NCBI GenBank assembly: GCA_965224535.1
Contig: CBDCZR010000027.1
Coordinates: 1 to 64,000, forward strand
DNA length: 64,000 nucleotides
From: JBCDHN01 sp965224535
Lineage (GTDB): Bacteria > Verrucomicrobiota > Verrucomicrobiia > Verrucomicrobiales > DEV007
Direction: 5' to 3'
The notes beneath the pieces were generated by a model. The model had not been told where the DNA came from. It was given only the letters and a program-made list of their open reading frames with translations, and did not search any database. Shown piece by piece: positions 26,529-35,540 of the stretch (the first letter of the stretch is position 1; each line of letters starts with the position of its first letter). Position numbers and translations under genes: made by a program.

Positions 26529-28394
26529 ATGGCCAACGAATCCGATCATCAACCGTTCCAAGCCGAAGTTCAGCAACTGCTCGACATCGTCATCAACTCG
26601 CTCTACACGGACAAGGAAATTTTCGTGCGCGAACTGGTCTCGAATGCTTCCGATGCGCTGGAAAAGCTGCGTCACCTGCAATTGACCGAAAAAGACGTTT
26701 TTGACGATAAACTGCCGCTGGAGGTCAACATCACCACCGACGACACCGCCAAAACGATCACGATTTCCGACTACGGGATCGGCATGACGCGCGAGGAATT
26801 GGCGGAAAACATCGGAACCATCGCGCATTCCGGCTCCAAGCAGTTTTTGCAGTCGATGGGTGAGGATGCGCAGAAGGATAGCTCGCTGATCGGCCAGTTT
26901 GGGGTCGGATTTTACAGCGCGTTCATGGTCGCCAAGGAGGTGAAGGTCTACACCCACACCTGGAAGCCGGACGGCGAGCACCTGGTCTGGACCAGCGACG
27001 GAAAAACCGGCTACACCATCGAGGAAGCGCCCGGACAACGGCGTGGCTGCAAGGTCGTCATCGATTTGCGCGACAATGACGAGGAGCACGACTACGAGCA
27101 ATTCGCCACCGCCAGCACCATCAAGGGGATCCTGGAAAAATACTCCAATTTCGTGCCGTTCCCCATCAACCTGAACGGGGAGCGGATCAACACCGTCGAG
27201 GCGATTTGGCTGAAGCCGAAAAAGGAGGTGACCGACGAGCAATACGCCGAATTTTACAAGTTCGTGGCCCATGCCTGGGACGAACCGCGCTTCAAAATGC
27301 ACTTTCAGGCCGATTCGCCGATTGTGATCAACAGCCTCCTCTTCGTGCCGGGTGAAAATCGCGAAAAATGGGGCATGGGCGAGCAGGAACCCGGCGTGGC
27401 GCTCTACTGCAAAAACGTGCTCATCGATCCGCACCCCAAGTCATTGCTGCCAAAGTGGCTGCGATTTTTGAGCGGTGTGGTGGACAGCGCGGACCTGCCG
27501 CTGAACATCAGCCGGGAAAGCATGCAGGACAGCGCCCTGGTGCAAAAGCTGAACCGTGTGGTGACGCGGCGCTTCCTTCGGGATCTGGGCAAAGAAGCGC
27601 AGGCCGATGCCGAGAAATATCAGGCGTTTTACCAGGAATTTCAGCGCTACATCAAGGAGGGCGTCGCCACCGACCACGAGCATCAGGAAACGCTGGCCAA
27701 GCTGCTGCGCTTCGAGTCGTCCATGACCGAGCCCGGTGAATCGACCAGCCTGGAGGAATACCTCGCCCGGGCCAAAGAAGATCAGGACAAAATCTACTAC
27801 CTCACCGGCAACAGCCGGGAATCGATGGAGCAGGGGCCCTACCTCGAGGGGTTTCAGTCGCGCGGACTCGAGGTGATCTATTTTGACGACCCCCTCGACG
27901 ACTACGTGGTGTCATCGTTAGGCGAGTTCAACGAAAAGAAGCTGGTCTCCGCCGCGCAGGCCGATTTGGACCTGGGCGATGCCGCGCCAACCGAAGGCGA
28001 GCCGCTGAGTGAGGAGGACGCCAACGCGCTGTGCGAGTTCATGAAGGAGACGCTCGGCGATGCGGTCGAAAAAGTGGAAGTCGGCAAGCGCCTGGTTGGA
28101 TCGCCGGTGGCCGCGCTGAGTCCGGAAGGACAAATGTCGCCGCAAATTCGCGAAATGCTCAAAGCGATGAACCAGGCGGGTGATTCGCCGATGAAGGTGC
28201 ACCTGGAAATCAATCCGCGGCATCAACTCATCAAAAATCTCGCCGCCACGCGCGAATCCAACGCGGAATTGGCGAAAAAAGCGACGTCTCACCTGCTCGA
28301 CAGCGCTCTCTCCGCCGCCGGTTTGCTCGAAAGCCAAATGGCGATGGTGAAGCGCGGCTACGAGATTTTGGAAGAGGCGCTGGGCTCAAAATGA
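26529..28394 (+). CDS. htpG: HSP90-family chaperone HtpG
   Basis: A 621-residue ATP-dependent chaperone. GHKL ATPase motifs: ELVSNASDALEKLR, ISDYGIGMTREEL and GQFGVGFYSAFMVA. The middle domain contains NISRESMQDSALVQKLNRVV with the ATP-contacting Arg region. The C-terminal dimer domain ends near EEALGSK. ATG 26529 (MANESDHQPFQAEVQQLLD) is chosen because the family begins there. Single-gene transcript with its own promoter. The accessory insert begins within about 60 nt of its stop. Confidence 0.96.
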   Translation: MANESDHQPFQAEVQQLLDIVINSLYTDKEIFVRELVSNASDALEKLRHLQLTEKDVFDDKLPLEVNITTDDTAKTITISDYGIGMTREELAENIGTIAHSGSKQFLQSMGEDAQKDSSLIGQFGVGFYSAFMVAKEVKVYTHTWKPDGEHLVWTSDGKTGYTIEEAPGQRRGCKVVIDLRDNDEEHDYEQFATASTIKGILEKYSNFVPFPINLNGERINTVEAIWLKPKKEVTDEQYAEFYKFVAHAWDEPRFKMHFQADSPIVINSLLFVPGENREKWGMGEQEPGVALYCKNVLIDPHPKSLLPKWLRFLSGVVDSADLPLNISRESMQDSALVQKLNRVVTRRFLRDLGKEAQADAEKYQAFYQEFQRYIKEGVATDHEHQETLAKLLRFESSMTEPGESTSLEEYLARAKEDQDKIYYLTGNSRESMEQGPYLEGFQSRGLEVIYFDDPLDDYVVSSLGEFNEKKLVSAAQADLDLGDAAPTEGEPLSEEDANALCEFMKETLGDAVEKVEVGKRLVGSPVAALSPEGQMSPQIREMLKAMNQAGDSPMKVHLEINPRHQLIKNLAATRESNAELAKKATSHLLDSALSAAGLLESQMAMVKRGYEILEEALGSK

Positions 28395-28460
28395 TGGATT
28401 TGACGCGTGCCGTCAGTAGCCACATAGTTTTGATCGAATAGTCACGGCTATTTTGGAGGG

Positions 28461-28975
28461 TTAAGATTGATCCAATTGATTCGAAACTGGATTGAGTGGA
28501 TGAACTTGAGCAACTTCTCCTGGATAGGGATTGTCCTGAGAAGTTTTCTCAACATCGGGAATGAAGGCGCCAATCAGGGTTCGATTGATGTTCAAATTAC
28601 CGCGCGAAAAGTCGCTCAATCCATAGAGTCCGTCGTACTGATAGGCCTCGTCTTGGCCGGAGGCGGTCGCCAAATTCTTACGCCACGTGCGATTCGAAGC
28701 CCGGTTGTAGCCGTATTGGATGTGGTCCAGTTCATCTCCACCTATCGTCTTGCGCCAGTTCATGTCCACAGTGCGCCCGAACCGGTCGAAACCGATGTAG
28801 TTGTCTCCGGCGTCGCCGACCGGCTGAGCAACGTCCTTGATGTAGGTGAGTTCCACGCCGGGCTCAGGATACTCATTTTCGGATACCAGTCCAGTCCCGC
28901 GTAGGTGTAACTAACAGACGAAAGAATTGTCGAACGAAAGAATTGTCGAACGAGATAGTTTGGTTTCATTGACAT
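28461..28975 (-). pseudogene. RHS/YD-repeat protein fragment
   Basis: The minus strand carries YD-repeat-like sequence: TYAGLDWYPK in one frame, then, after a frame change near 28875, YPEPGVELTYIKDVAQP, NYIGFDRFGRTVDMNW, YGYNRASNRTWRKN and YQYDGLYGLSDF. Full RHS proteins exceed 1000 residues and are secreted shells for polymorphic toxins. This is a short piece without start, core or toxin tip. It lies in lower-GC DNA and marks an accessory insert next to htpG. Confidence 0.7.
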
Positions 28976-29316
28976 TAGACGGATCTAAATGTCCATTTGG
29001 TCATTCCCCCATAATTGACGGTGACATAGCCTTGTCCTTTGTGTCCTTCTCTAAAAAACATTTCCACAACCCAATGGCACGAGCACACCCTGCGAATCTC
29101 CGTCTTGCTCCAATATGTTCAGGAACTCTAAGACATCCAAGCCAATAGTGCTATTCTGTGTCCCTGGCCCTCCATCAGCAAAAACTGCCCCTTTAGATCA
29201 AGCATTGTACCGATTCTATTTGGTAGATTGATGCGGCAATTCTTTTGGCGACAAAACAGCAATAACCGGCCGGAGACCATGTTTTTTCTCAAACCCCATA
29301 AAAAAAAATCGAGCAG
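28976..29316. other. Intergenic, lower-GC, no feature recognised
   Basis: AT-richer than the flanks. A tandem 13-nt echo (GAAAGAATTGTCG) occurs at about 28919-28948. No gene, hairpin or convincing promoter was found; a promoter for the gene at 29317 may be present. Confidence 0.4.
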
Positions 29317-30051
29317 ATGAACACTATATTGACGGCGACAGTGCTAATCTTGGTAGTATGCTCAGACGCACTGAGACACGATCTCGATTACATTACAGAA
29401 AATGAACTTCCTTTAGAGGAACTCCTCAAAAGATGCCACCCAAATCTTGACAACCGTCCACCAACAGACGAAGAGATCAAACTGTCAAGAGAGATCGTGG
29501 CAACTGCCATGGCGCAGATCGATCGACGGGTTGGCAACAATGGTGAAGAGCTGGCGAAAGTTCTTCTCACCACTCCGTCTCAATACGCTATTACTGGTTT
29601 ATTCAAATACGCGAAAGCAAAACCGGAATTCGCCGGCGCCCTTGTTCCCGCAGCCAAAGAACGCGCTCAAGTCGAAGTGGAAAGAGGAGGGACTAGTATT
29701 GGTCGGCTGGTTCAGTGTATCAGGTATTTGGCCGAGTATGGAAATCGTGAGGATTTGGAGTTCATCCGATCGATTCCAGAGTCTCAGGTTCTGGCTACGT
29801 CTACGGTCCGCCAAGCCATCAAACGAATGGAGGAGCGATTCAATGCGGCGAAAGACGCCGTTGCGCCGGCGAGAAGGAATTCGCAGCCGCCGCTTCCTAA
29901 ATCAATTGGCGTAGGGGGAGCCAAACTAGGGACGGGGTCTTCTAATTCTAAATATTACTTTTTGCGGTGGCTCATTGTCATTGCTACCGGACTAGTTGTC
30001 GGAGGCATTGTGCTGCGTCAATTGAAAGTAAAGTCGAAACACGAGAAATAG
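29317..30051 (+). CDS. C-terminally anchored protein of unknown function
   Basis: A 244-residue protein. The N-terminus is weakly signal-like (ILTATVLILVVCSDA). The body (about 25-170) is helical and HEAT-like (GLFKYAKAKPEFAGALVPA, RLVQCIRYLAEYGNREDL). A low-complexity linker is followed by one membrane helix (about 215-235) and a basic tail. GC content and codon use differ from the neighbours, suggesting recent transfer with the RHS fragment. Function unknown. Confidence 0.65.
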   Translation: MNTILTATVLILVVCSDALRHDLDYITENELPLEELLKRCHPNLDNRPPTDEEIKLSREIVATAMAQIDRRVGNNGEELAKVLLTTPSQYAITGLFKYAKAKPEFAGALVPAAKERAQVEVERGGTSIGRLVQCIRYLAEYGNREDLEFIRSIPESQVLATSTVRQAIKRMEERFNAAKDAVAPARRNSQPPLPKSIGVGGAKLGTGSSNSKYYFLRWLIVIATGLVVGGIVLRQLKVKSKHEK

Positions 30052-30396
30052 CGCGCCCCCGCTCCTCAAAATGAACCCACAAGCCAACCAATAGCTGGGA
30101 TCTTGGCTTAGGTGGAACAGCTCAATTTTGAACGGAACTGACGGAACCTGGATGATGTCGCGGTAGGTTCCTGTGACCGTCTCGAAGGTGGTCTGGGGAT
30201 CCAAAACGAACTCTTCGCCCAGCAAATCGGCCAACTCGGTGACACCTTTTTCGAAGACCGCGACAAAATCGGCATCGCGTGTCGAACGAGGGATTCCGTA
30301 GTAGTTGGAGGAAAACGAACCGGCCAGCAGGTAGGGGATTTCCAAGTTTTCCAGCGCATCAACAACTCGCGCGGCCGCCTCGTTTCCGTCCATCAT
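29992..30396 (-). pseudogene. Nucleotidyltransferase truncated at its 3' end
   Basis: ATG 30396 begins MMDGNEAAARVVDALENLEI. The NTase core is visible: PYLLAGSFSSNYYGIPRSTR and DADFVAVF, where the GS motif and D-x-D place the metal site. After KIELFHLSQDP (about 30110) the sequence loses similarity and runs into antisense of the neighbouring gene. The normal C-terminus is missing, as if the 28.4-30.1 kb insert replaced it. With its upstream partner it forms a toxin-antitoxin-like pair. Confidence 0.65.
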
Positions 30397-30647
30397 CACG
30401 CTGGTTCGAAGATTCTGTGCTCTTGCACCTGATCCAGACGCGCCAGCCTTTCTCGCAAAATTCGCTCCACTTCCAGTTCGTCCGCGCCGGGAAATTGCAT
30501 CCGAATTCCGGAACGCATTCGGGCGCAAGCGTCGGCGAAGAGTTGAGGGCCCCAGCCCATTTTTTTCGACGACGGTACGGTCCGCGCCCGCAATACTTTC
30601 TCGCGGTAAATCGAATCAGCTAGCTCGGCGATGCGTTCGTCAGTCAT
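30396..30647 (-). CDS. Small partner of the nucleotidyltransferase
   Basis: An 83-residue helical protein (DERIAELADSIYREKVLRAR, FPGADELEVERILRERLARL). The TGA stop shares a base with the ATG of the nucleotidyltransferase, showing coupling. Small proteins with an IYREKVLRAR-like start commonly precede such nucleotidyltransferases in other genomes (from memory of the family, not searched). Role unknown; antitoxin or substrate-presenting subunit are options. Confidence 0.65.
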   Translation of the reverse strand: MTDERIAELADSIYREKVLRARTVPSSKKMGWGPQLFADACARMRSGIRMQFPGADELEVERILRERLARLDQVQEHRIFEPA

Positions 30648-30693
30648 TGTTAGCCACAACCTAGTCCAACCGCTCGGACTCGCCAGCCCGAAT

Positions 30694-32715
30694 TCACGGC
30701 TCCGTCTGAGTCAGTTTCGATTCGCGTGCGGTCGATTTCGTGCGGAAGGGCTCGGAGAGGATGACTTCGCGGATCATCGTCTGCAGGCGATAGCCGTCAG
30801 CCGCGGTTTTCGCGGTAATTTCATCCAGCGCGGGCGAATCCGCCGCCGTCAGCTCGCGGGCGAGGGCGAAGGAGAGCAGGTGACCGGCTAACCCACGAGC
30901 GAAGCGGTCTTTTTCGGCCAAAATCGCGTCCTTGAACTCGGTCACTTTTCCGAACTCGTGCTTGCGGAAGAGCTTGCCGCCGACCTCGATCTCGCGACCG
31001 TTTTCGTAGGAATCTCGCCAGTCGCCGATCGGGTCGAAATTCTCCAGCGCGAAACCAAGCGGGTCGATCTTCTCGTGGCAACCGGCGCAGTCGGCGCGTT
31101 CGCGGTGAATCGTCAGGCGTTCGCGCAATGTCAGGTGCTCTTCGCCCTCAGCCGGTTTGTCGGCGAGCGGCGGGACGTCAGCCGGCGGCGGCGCGGGCGG
31201 ATCGTTGAAAACCGCGGTCAAGAGCCAGGCGCCGCGGGTGATCGGGTGGGTGCGGTCAGGGCCGGAGGTCATCGTCATCACCGCCGGATTGGTGATGACG
31301 CCTCCTTCGCGGCGATCGGTGATTGCCACCCGCTCAAAAGGAACAGAGGTAACGGAATCTTTCGATTTTCGGTAGGTGAAGTCGGGATCAATCAGGTCGG
31401 TGATCGGCCGGTTTTCGACCAGCACGGCCTCGAAGAGCAACAGCGGCTCCATCGCAGTGTGCATGCTGCGGCGATAGGCGTTGCCAAAGTAGAACTTCTC
31501 GAACTTCGGCCGCTCCGGGGTCGAGGAAAGGATGCGTTCGAGCTGTAGCCACTGGGCTGGGAAAGAGTCGCAGAAACGCTTCAGCTTTCGATCCCGCAGG
31601 AGGCGTTCGGTTTGCTGAGCCAACACGTCAGGCTGGAGTAACTGGCCGCTCTCGCCCAGGGCGCGCAGTTCGTCGTTCGGCAGGCTGCCCCAGAGGAAAA
31701 ACGAGAGGCGCGAGGCGAGTTCGAGTCCGCTCACCTGGCCGGATTCGTCAGCTGGCGCGGCTTCGTCGCCTTCATCGAACAGGTAGAGAAAGCGCGGAGA
31801 CGCAATCACCGCGGCGGCGACTTCCTTCATCGCGTCCGGAAATTCGGCCCCGGCCGCCAGTTTGGCCTCGACAAATTCGGCGTAGCGCTCGACCACCTCG
31901 TCTTCCACGGGTTCGCGAAACGCGCGGCTGAGCAAGGTGGTGAGGCGCTGTCGTATCGCGTCGGGCTGGTTTGGGCTAGGCGCGGCGAAAATCTCGTTCC
32001 AAACGCCAATCGTCTTCGCATTGAAATCCCGGCTTCGGGTAATCGACTGGCTAAGCCGCAAAAACTGCTCCATCAGCAACGGCGAGAGCGAGAGGTGATC
32101 GCCACGGTTGTCGAACCCATGTTCGGCTCGCAAATCCTGCGGAAACGGCGCCACGCCCGCCAATCGCGGTTCCATCAACTGCGATTTGCCGAGGGCTCGG
32201 TTGCCGATTTGCACTCGATCCGGCAACTTGCCCGAGGCGGGGTCGAAATACGGTTTGTGCTCGCGGATGAAGCGCTCCGGCAGCGCAAAAACGACGCGGT
32301 TGAGCTGGAAGAGGTCGATGACCGCGTTGTTGTACTGAAACCGCGTCATCCGGCGGATCGGCGTGTGCGCAAACGAGCCCTTTCCAGCCAGCGCCTCCTC
32401 CAACAGCGTTTCCAGATTCGCCAGCAATTCAGCGCGGGCCTTTGGCTCGAGTTGCGGTTCGTCCTCAGGCGGCATTTCCTCGTATTCGATCGCCTCGACG
32501 AGTTTCTGAAGCCGCTCGGCATCGGCCGTGAGGCTAGCGGCACTTTCCAGGCTGAGCAGATCCACCTTGCCCTTCACCTTCCCGTTCTCCCCGTGGCAGC
32601 GGACGCAGTTTTCCGCGAAAACCGGCTCCAATTGGCGCGCGAAATCGACTTCCGCCGCGATCGAGAACGAGGCGAGGGGCAGAAGTAGGAGAATGCCGGG
32701 GAAAGGATTGGCCAT
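30694..32715 (-). CDS. Secreted planctomycete-type cytochrome (DUF1587/1592/1588/1585)
   Basis: A 673-residue exported protein. Signal peptide residues 1-20. A c-type heme site CVRCH lies near residue 36 (FAENCVRCHGENGKVKG). The DUF1587, DUF1592 and DUF1588 regions follow, with a second CAGCH (ADCAGCHEKIDPLGFALEN), and DUF1585 ends the protein (TAADGYRLQTMIREVILSE). These proteins are typical of Planctomycetota and Verrucomicrobiota; their reaction is unknown. ATG 32715 is chosen for the signal peptide. The usual partner (DUF1552) is absent. A repeated element lies about 50 nt upstream. Confidence 0.9.
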   Translation of the reverse strand: MANPFPGILLLLPLASFSIAAEVDFARQLEPVFAENCVRCHGENGKVKGKVDLLSLESAASLTADAERLQKLVEAIEYEEMPPEDEPQLEPKARAELLANLETLLEEALAGKGSFAHTPIRRMTRFQYNNAVIDLFQLNRVVFALPERFIREHKPYFDPASGKLPDRVQIGNRALGKSQLMEPRLAGVAPFPQDLRAEHGFDNRGDHLSLSPLLMEQFLRLSQSITRSRDFNAKTIGVWNEIFAAPSPNQPDAIRQRLTTLLSRAFREPVEDEVVERYAEFVEAKLAAGAEFPDAMKEVAAAVIASPRFLYLFDEGDEAAPADESGQVSGLELASRLSFFLWGSLPNDELRALGESGQLLQPDVLAQQTERLLRDRKLKRFCDSFPAQWLQLERILSSTPERPKFEKFYFGNAYRRSMHTAMEPLLLFEAVLVENRPITDLIDPDFTYRKSKDSVTSVPFERVAITDRREGGVITNPAVMTMTSGPDRTHPITRGAWLLTAVFNDPPAPPPADVPPLADKPAEGEEHLTLRERLTIHRERADCAGCHEKIDPLGFALENFDPIGDWRDSYENGREIEVGGKLFRKHEFGKVTEFKDAILAEKDRFARGLAGHLLSFALARELTAADSPALDEITAKTAADGYRLQTMIREVILSEPFRTKSTARESKLTQTEP

Positions 32716-32763
32716 GGTTTGCAGCGGGGCCGCGAGTGGTAACACCGCATTTTTCCCGCGGAT

Positions 32764-32805
32764 TTTCCGAATTTCGAAGCTGGCTTGACGTTTTTTGCAA
32801 TTCCG
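32764..32805. repeat. 42-nt element shared with 35433-35475
   Basis: TTTCCGAATT, TCGAAGCTGG, CTTGACGTTT and TTTGCAATTCCG in order, matching 35433-35475 at about 38 of 43 positions with three small indels. It lies upstream of the DUF1592 gene here and between the TIR-TPR and PSD1 genes there. Confidence 0.65.
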
Positions 32806-33085
32806 CAGGCCGAACTCCTCGGCCACCTTCAAGTCCGCCAACGTCCCCGCGGGCAGCGCCGACTCCGCTTTCGGCGGTTAACCGATTCGAACTTAACCCA
32901 TCGCCTGGTTTGCACCAAAGCCGCCCGAACCTTCGCCAGCGCTCGATCGTCCACCGAGGGGAGACTGATGGAGACCTGTTCCCGGTGGATGGCGGGTTGT
33001 TGAGCGCACGAAAGCGGAGTCGAGTGCGGAGCTTGCCTCCGCACCAAAACGCAAGCGAAATTCCACCTTAAAGCTTCCAAAACAC

Positions 33086-33300
33086 GCTTGCGATATGGAG
33101 TGCGCCAATCACGCCCCTGGCGTGGTTGCGCTTTTGGAACGTCGCTTTCGATAGAAGGCGTTGGCAGGACTCGCACCCCTGTCATGCGCCAGCGTGCGCG
33201 CCGCTTTGCAGACACGCCTCCCTTGATGAAAGAATGTCGCTGCTGCATTCCACCTATCGGAAAGCGGAGCCACGCCAGGGGGTGACTTCGCACTCCAAAA
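33086..33300. repeat. MITE-like element with imperfect terminal inverted repeats
   Basis: The left end (GGAGTGCG...TCACGCCCCTGGCGTGG) and the reverse complement of the right end (GGAGTGCG...TCACCCCCTGGCGTGG) match over roughly 50 nt with gaps. The left arm folds into a 13-bp hairpin at 33102-33131 (one bulge) followed by TTTT on the + strand. A separate 7-bp hairpin (GTGCGGA/TCCGCAC) lies at 33024-33044. No ORF inside is convincing. The remaining sequence of 32806-33085 holds nothing recognised. Confidence 0.45.
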
Positions 33301-33324
33301 ACGCTATCGCGAATTTCGGGGAAT

Positions 33325-35349
33325 TCAACGGCTGCCGCCCTCCAACTCCGCCAACCGCGCCTCATAAATCCCCAACCACTTCTTCCCATCCGCGCTCAAT
33401 CGTCCGCCCCTGTCCAGCTCCTTGCGAATCGCGATGGTTTTGCGGAAATGCTCGATCGCGCCTTGCCGATGCCGGTCCGGGTCTTCGCCCTTGGCGAGCA
33501 AATCGCGGTGAAAACCGGCGATCTTGCTGTGCGAGATCGCGAGGCTGAGGGCATGCTGAGCATTTTCCGGATCGAGTCGTGCTAACTCCACAAATCCCTT
33601 CAGACTCTCCTCGTAATGGCCGAGGGCGGCTTCGCTTTGGCCCAACTGCAGCTTCACATCCCCGAGCTTGTTGTAACTGACCGAGAGATCCCGGCGGTAT
33701 TCGGCATTCTCCGGGTCGAGCCGGACCAACTCCTCGCGCACCTTCAAGGCCGCCTCGCAATGGCCGAGGGCGGCTTCGCCTTGGCCCAACTTCAGCTTCA
33801 CATCCCCGAGCTTGTTGTAACTGACCGAGAGATCCCGGCGGTATTCGGCATTCTCCGGGTCGAGCCGGACCAACTCCTCGGCGTTCTTCAAAAGCGCCTC
33901 GTAATGGCCGAGGGCGGCTTCGCTTTGGCCCAACTGCAGCTTCACATCCCCGAGCTTGCTGTAACTGACCGAGAGATCCCGGCGGTATTCGGCATTCTCC
34001 GGGTCGAGCCGGACCAACTCCTCGGCCACCTTCAAGGCCACCTCGTAATGGCCGAGGGCGGCTTCGCTTTGGCCCTTTGGAATCAACGAATCTCCCAGTC
34101 GATAACGGCTTTCCACCAGCGTTGACTGCCACTCAAGGTTGTCAGGGGCCTCACTCACCAATTCGGTGGCGATTTGAAAGAATTTTAAGGCATGTTGATG
34201 GGCAGCCTCCGTATCTCCCTCGCTGCTGGAGAGACGCCTCAAATTGTCGTAGTGTTTGGCCAGTTGCTCCTTTGCAGACCCACTACGGTCTCGCCCAGTC
34301 TCGTCGTAGTATTGTTCAACGATTCCCAACAGCTCTCTCCGAACTTTCGTGGGCAAGTACGGCTCAAGCTCATCCGCAACCTCTGAGGTAATCAAGTTGA
34401 GCACCTGTTCTGCATTCGTTCGCTCGGCTTCGGCGCGTTCTTGCTGCTTTTTGGCCTCGGTGGCGCGGCTCTGGGCGATCGTCATCTGGGTGAGGCCGAA
34501 TCCGCCGGCCAGAATCGCGAGAATGGCGAGCACCCCGGTCAAACTGAGCCAAAGCGCGAGACGGCGGGCGCGGCGGCGGGCTTTGGTCAGCTCCCAGGCT
34601 TTGCCGCGCTCGGTCACGGTGTTGAGCGGCAACCCGAGGGCGCCGGCGATGACTTTGTTCAGCCCGAGGGTGAGGCGTTCGTCGTAATTTTCGACCATCT
34701 CGCGCACCGCCTTGGCCTTGTGGGTGCTCTGGGCGAGGAGCGCTTCGCGATAGGCCACCGGGTTGGTCCAGCCCTGTTGGCCGCCGGGCTGGATCCGCAA
34801 ATCCGCGGCGATGGGTTCGGCGCGCTGGGTTTGATCCAGGGTGCCGTCCGCGGCCACCGGATGCATCAGCGGCGTGGGGAAACATTCCTGATAGGGGCTG
34901 AACCCGGCGCGTTGCTTGCCTTCGTCCCAACTCGCGTTCGGCTCGCCCTCGATGAGGACGGCGAGGATGCGATCGGCGCGGCCCAGCTCTTTGAAGTAGC
35001 GGATCTCCTCGGCGACGTAGGTGGACTCGGCGGCGCGGGGGCTGCAAAGCACGATCATGTATTTGCTGCGCTCCACCGCGGCGCGGATCGCGGAGGAGAG
35101 ATCGGCATCGGCGGGCAGTTCTTCTTCGTCGCGAAAGATGGGGAAGAGGCGTTCGGGGATCGTGTCGCCGCGTTCGTTGGGATCGCCGACCAGGTCTTCG
35201 GGGATTTCGTAGGATTCCAGCTGTTGGTGCAGCCAGGTGGCCCATTGCCGGCCGAGTTGCTGGTTGTCGAGGTGACGGTAGCTGATGAAGGCCCAGTATT
35301 CGGGGCGCAGGTCCTCGGTGGTGGTGAGTGTTTCGGTTCCCTGGCTCAT
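33325..35349 (-). CDS. TIR domain - membrane helix - TPR protein
   Basis: A 674-residue protein. The TIR domain (about 15-165) starts WAFISYRHLDNQQLGRQWAT and contains RDEEELPADADLSSAI and SPRAAESTYVAEEIRYF; Glu in the last segment is a candidate for the catalytic Glu of NAD-cleaving TIRs. A membrane helix (about 295-318, WLSLTGVLAILAILAGGFGL) follows a basic RRRARRLA patch, then a helical linker and TPR repeats. Three 48-residue modules are nearly identical (GQSEAALGHYE..., LDPENAEYRRDLS). Bacterial TIR proteins deplete NAD in defence or act in signalling; no partner is adjacent. ATG 35349 is chosen as it precedes the TIR fold. Confidence 0.87.
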   Translation of the reverse strand: MSQGTETLTTTEDLRPEYWAFISYRHLDNQQLGRQWATWLHQQLESYEIPEDLVGDPNERGDTIPERLFPIFRDEEELPADADLSSAIRAAVERSKYMIVLCSPRAAESTYVAEEIRYFKELGRADRILAVLIEGEPNASWDEGKQRAGFSPYQECFPTPLMHPVAADGTLDQTQRAEPIAADLRIQPGGQQGWTNPVAYREALLAQSTHKAKAVREMVENYDERLTLGLNKVIAGALGLPLNTVTERGKAWELTKARRRARRLALWLSLTGVLAILAILAGGFGLTQMTIAQSRATEAKKQQERAEAERTNAEQVLNLITSEVADELEPYLPTKVRRELLGIVEQYYDETGRDRSGSAKEQLAKHYDNLRRLSSSEGDTEAAHQHALKFFQIATELVSEAPDNLEWQSTLVESRYRLGDSLIPKGQSEAALGHYEVALKVAEELVRLDPENAEYRRDLSVSYSKLGDVKLQLGQSEAALGHYEALLKNAEELVRLDPENAEYRRDLSVSYNKLGDVKLKLGQGEAALGHCEAALKVREELVRLDPENAEYRRDLSVSYNKLGDVKLQLGQSEAALGHYEESLKGFVELARLDPENAQHALSLAISHSKIAGFHRDLLAKGEDPDRHRQGAIEHFRKTIAIRKELDRGGRLSADGKKWLGIYEARLAELEGGSR
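33621..34075. repeat. 144-nt near-identical tandem repeat inside the TIR-TPR gene
   Basis: The phrase CGAGGGCGGCTTCGCTTTGG recurs at 33621, 33765 (one base changed), 33909 and 34053, exactly 144 nt apart, and the DNA between is almost identical. This equals 48 codons, one TPR module each. Near-identity at the DNA level points to recent expansion or gene conversion. Confidence 0.85.
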
Positions 35350-35432
35350 GTTATGCAGCGAAAAGGTAGGCCGGGTTGATGCCACGGCAAGTGCTGATGA
35401 TTCGATCGAGATCGGTGTCGAGGCCAAGTAAG

Positions 35433-35475
35433 TTTCCGAATTTTCGAAGCTGGCTGGACGGTTTTGCAAATTCCG
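35433..35475. repeat. 43-nt element shared with 32764-32805
   Basis: Second copy of the element described at 32764. It lies between the divergent TIR-TPR gene (84 nt upstream of its ATG) and the PSD1 gene (66 nt upstream of its ATG), so it may be a shared control site. Confidence 0.65.
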
Positions 35476-35540
35476 GAGAGGTGGGCGAGCCTTGGAAGAC
35501 AAGGGCCAGTTTTTTCGTGTTGGGGCCGATTCCGAGATTT

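Noticed and set aside
32095..32688. 197-residue + strand ORF within the DUF1592 gene
   Set aside because: Antisense to conserved cytochrome sequence and without motifs.
33102..33134. Intrinsic terminator (hairpin plus TTTT) for the TIR-TPR gene
   Set aside because: The T-run is on the + strand while the adjacent genes are on the minus strand; the hairpin is better explained as an end of the MITE-like element.
33621..34075. CRISPR array suggested by regular repeats
   Set aside because: The unit is 144 nt, in frame, and encodes TPR modules; there are no unique spacers.
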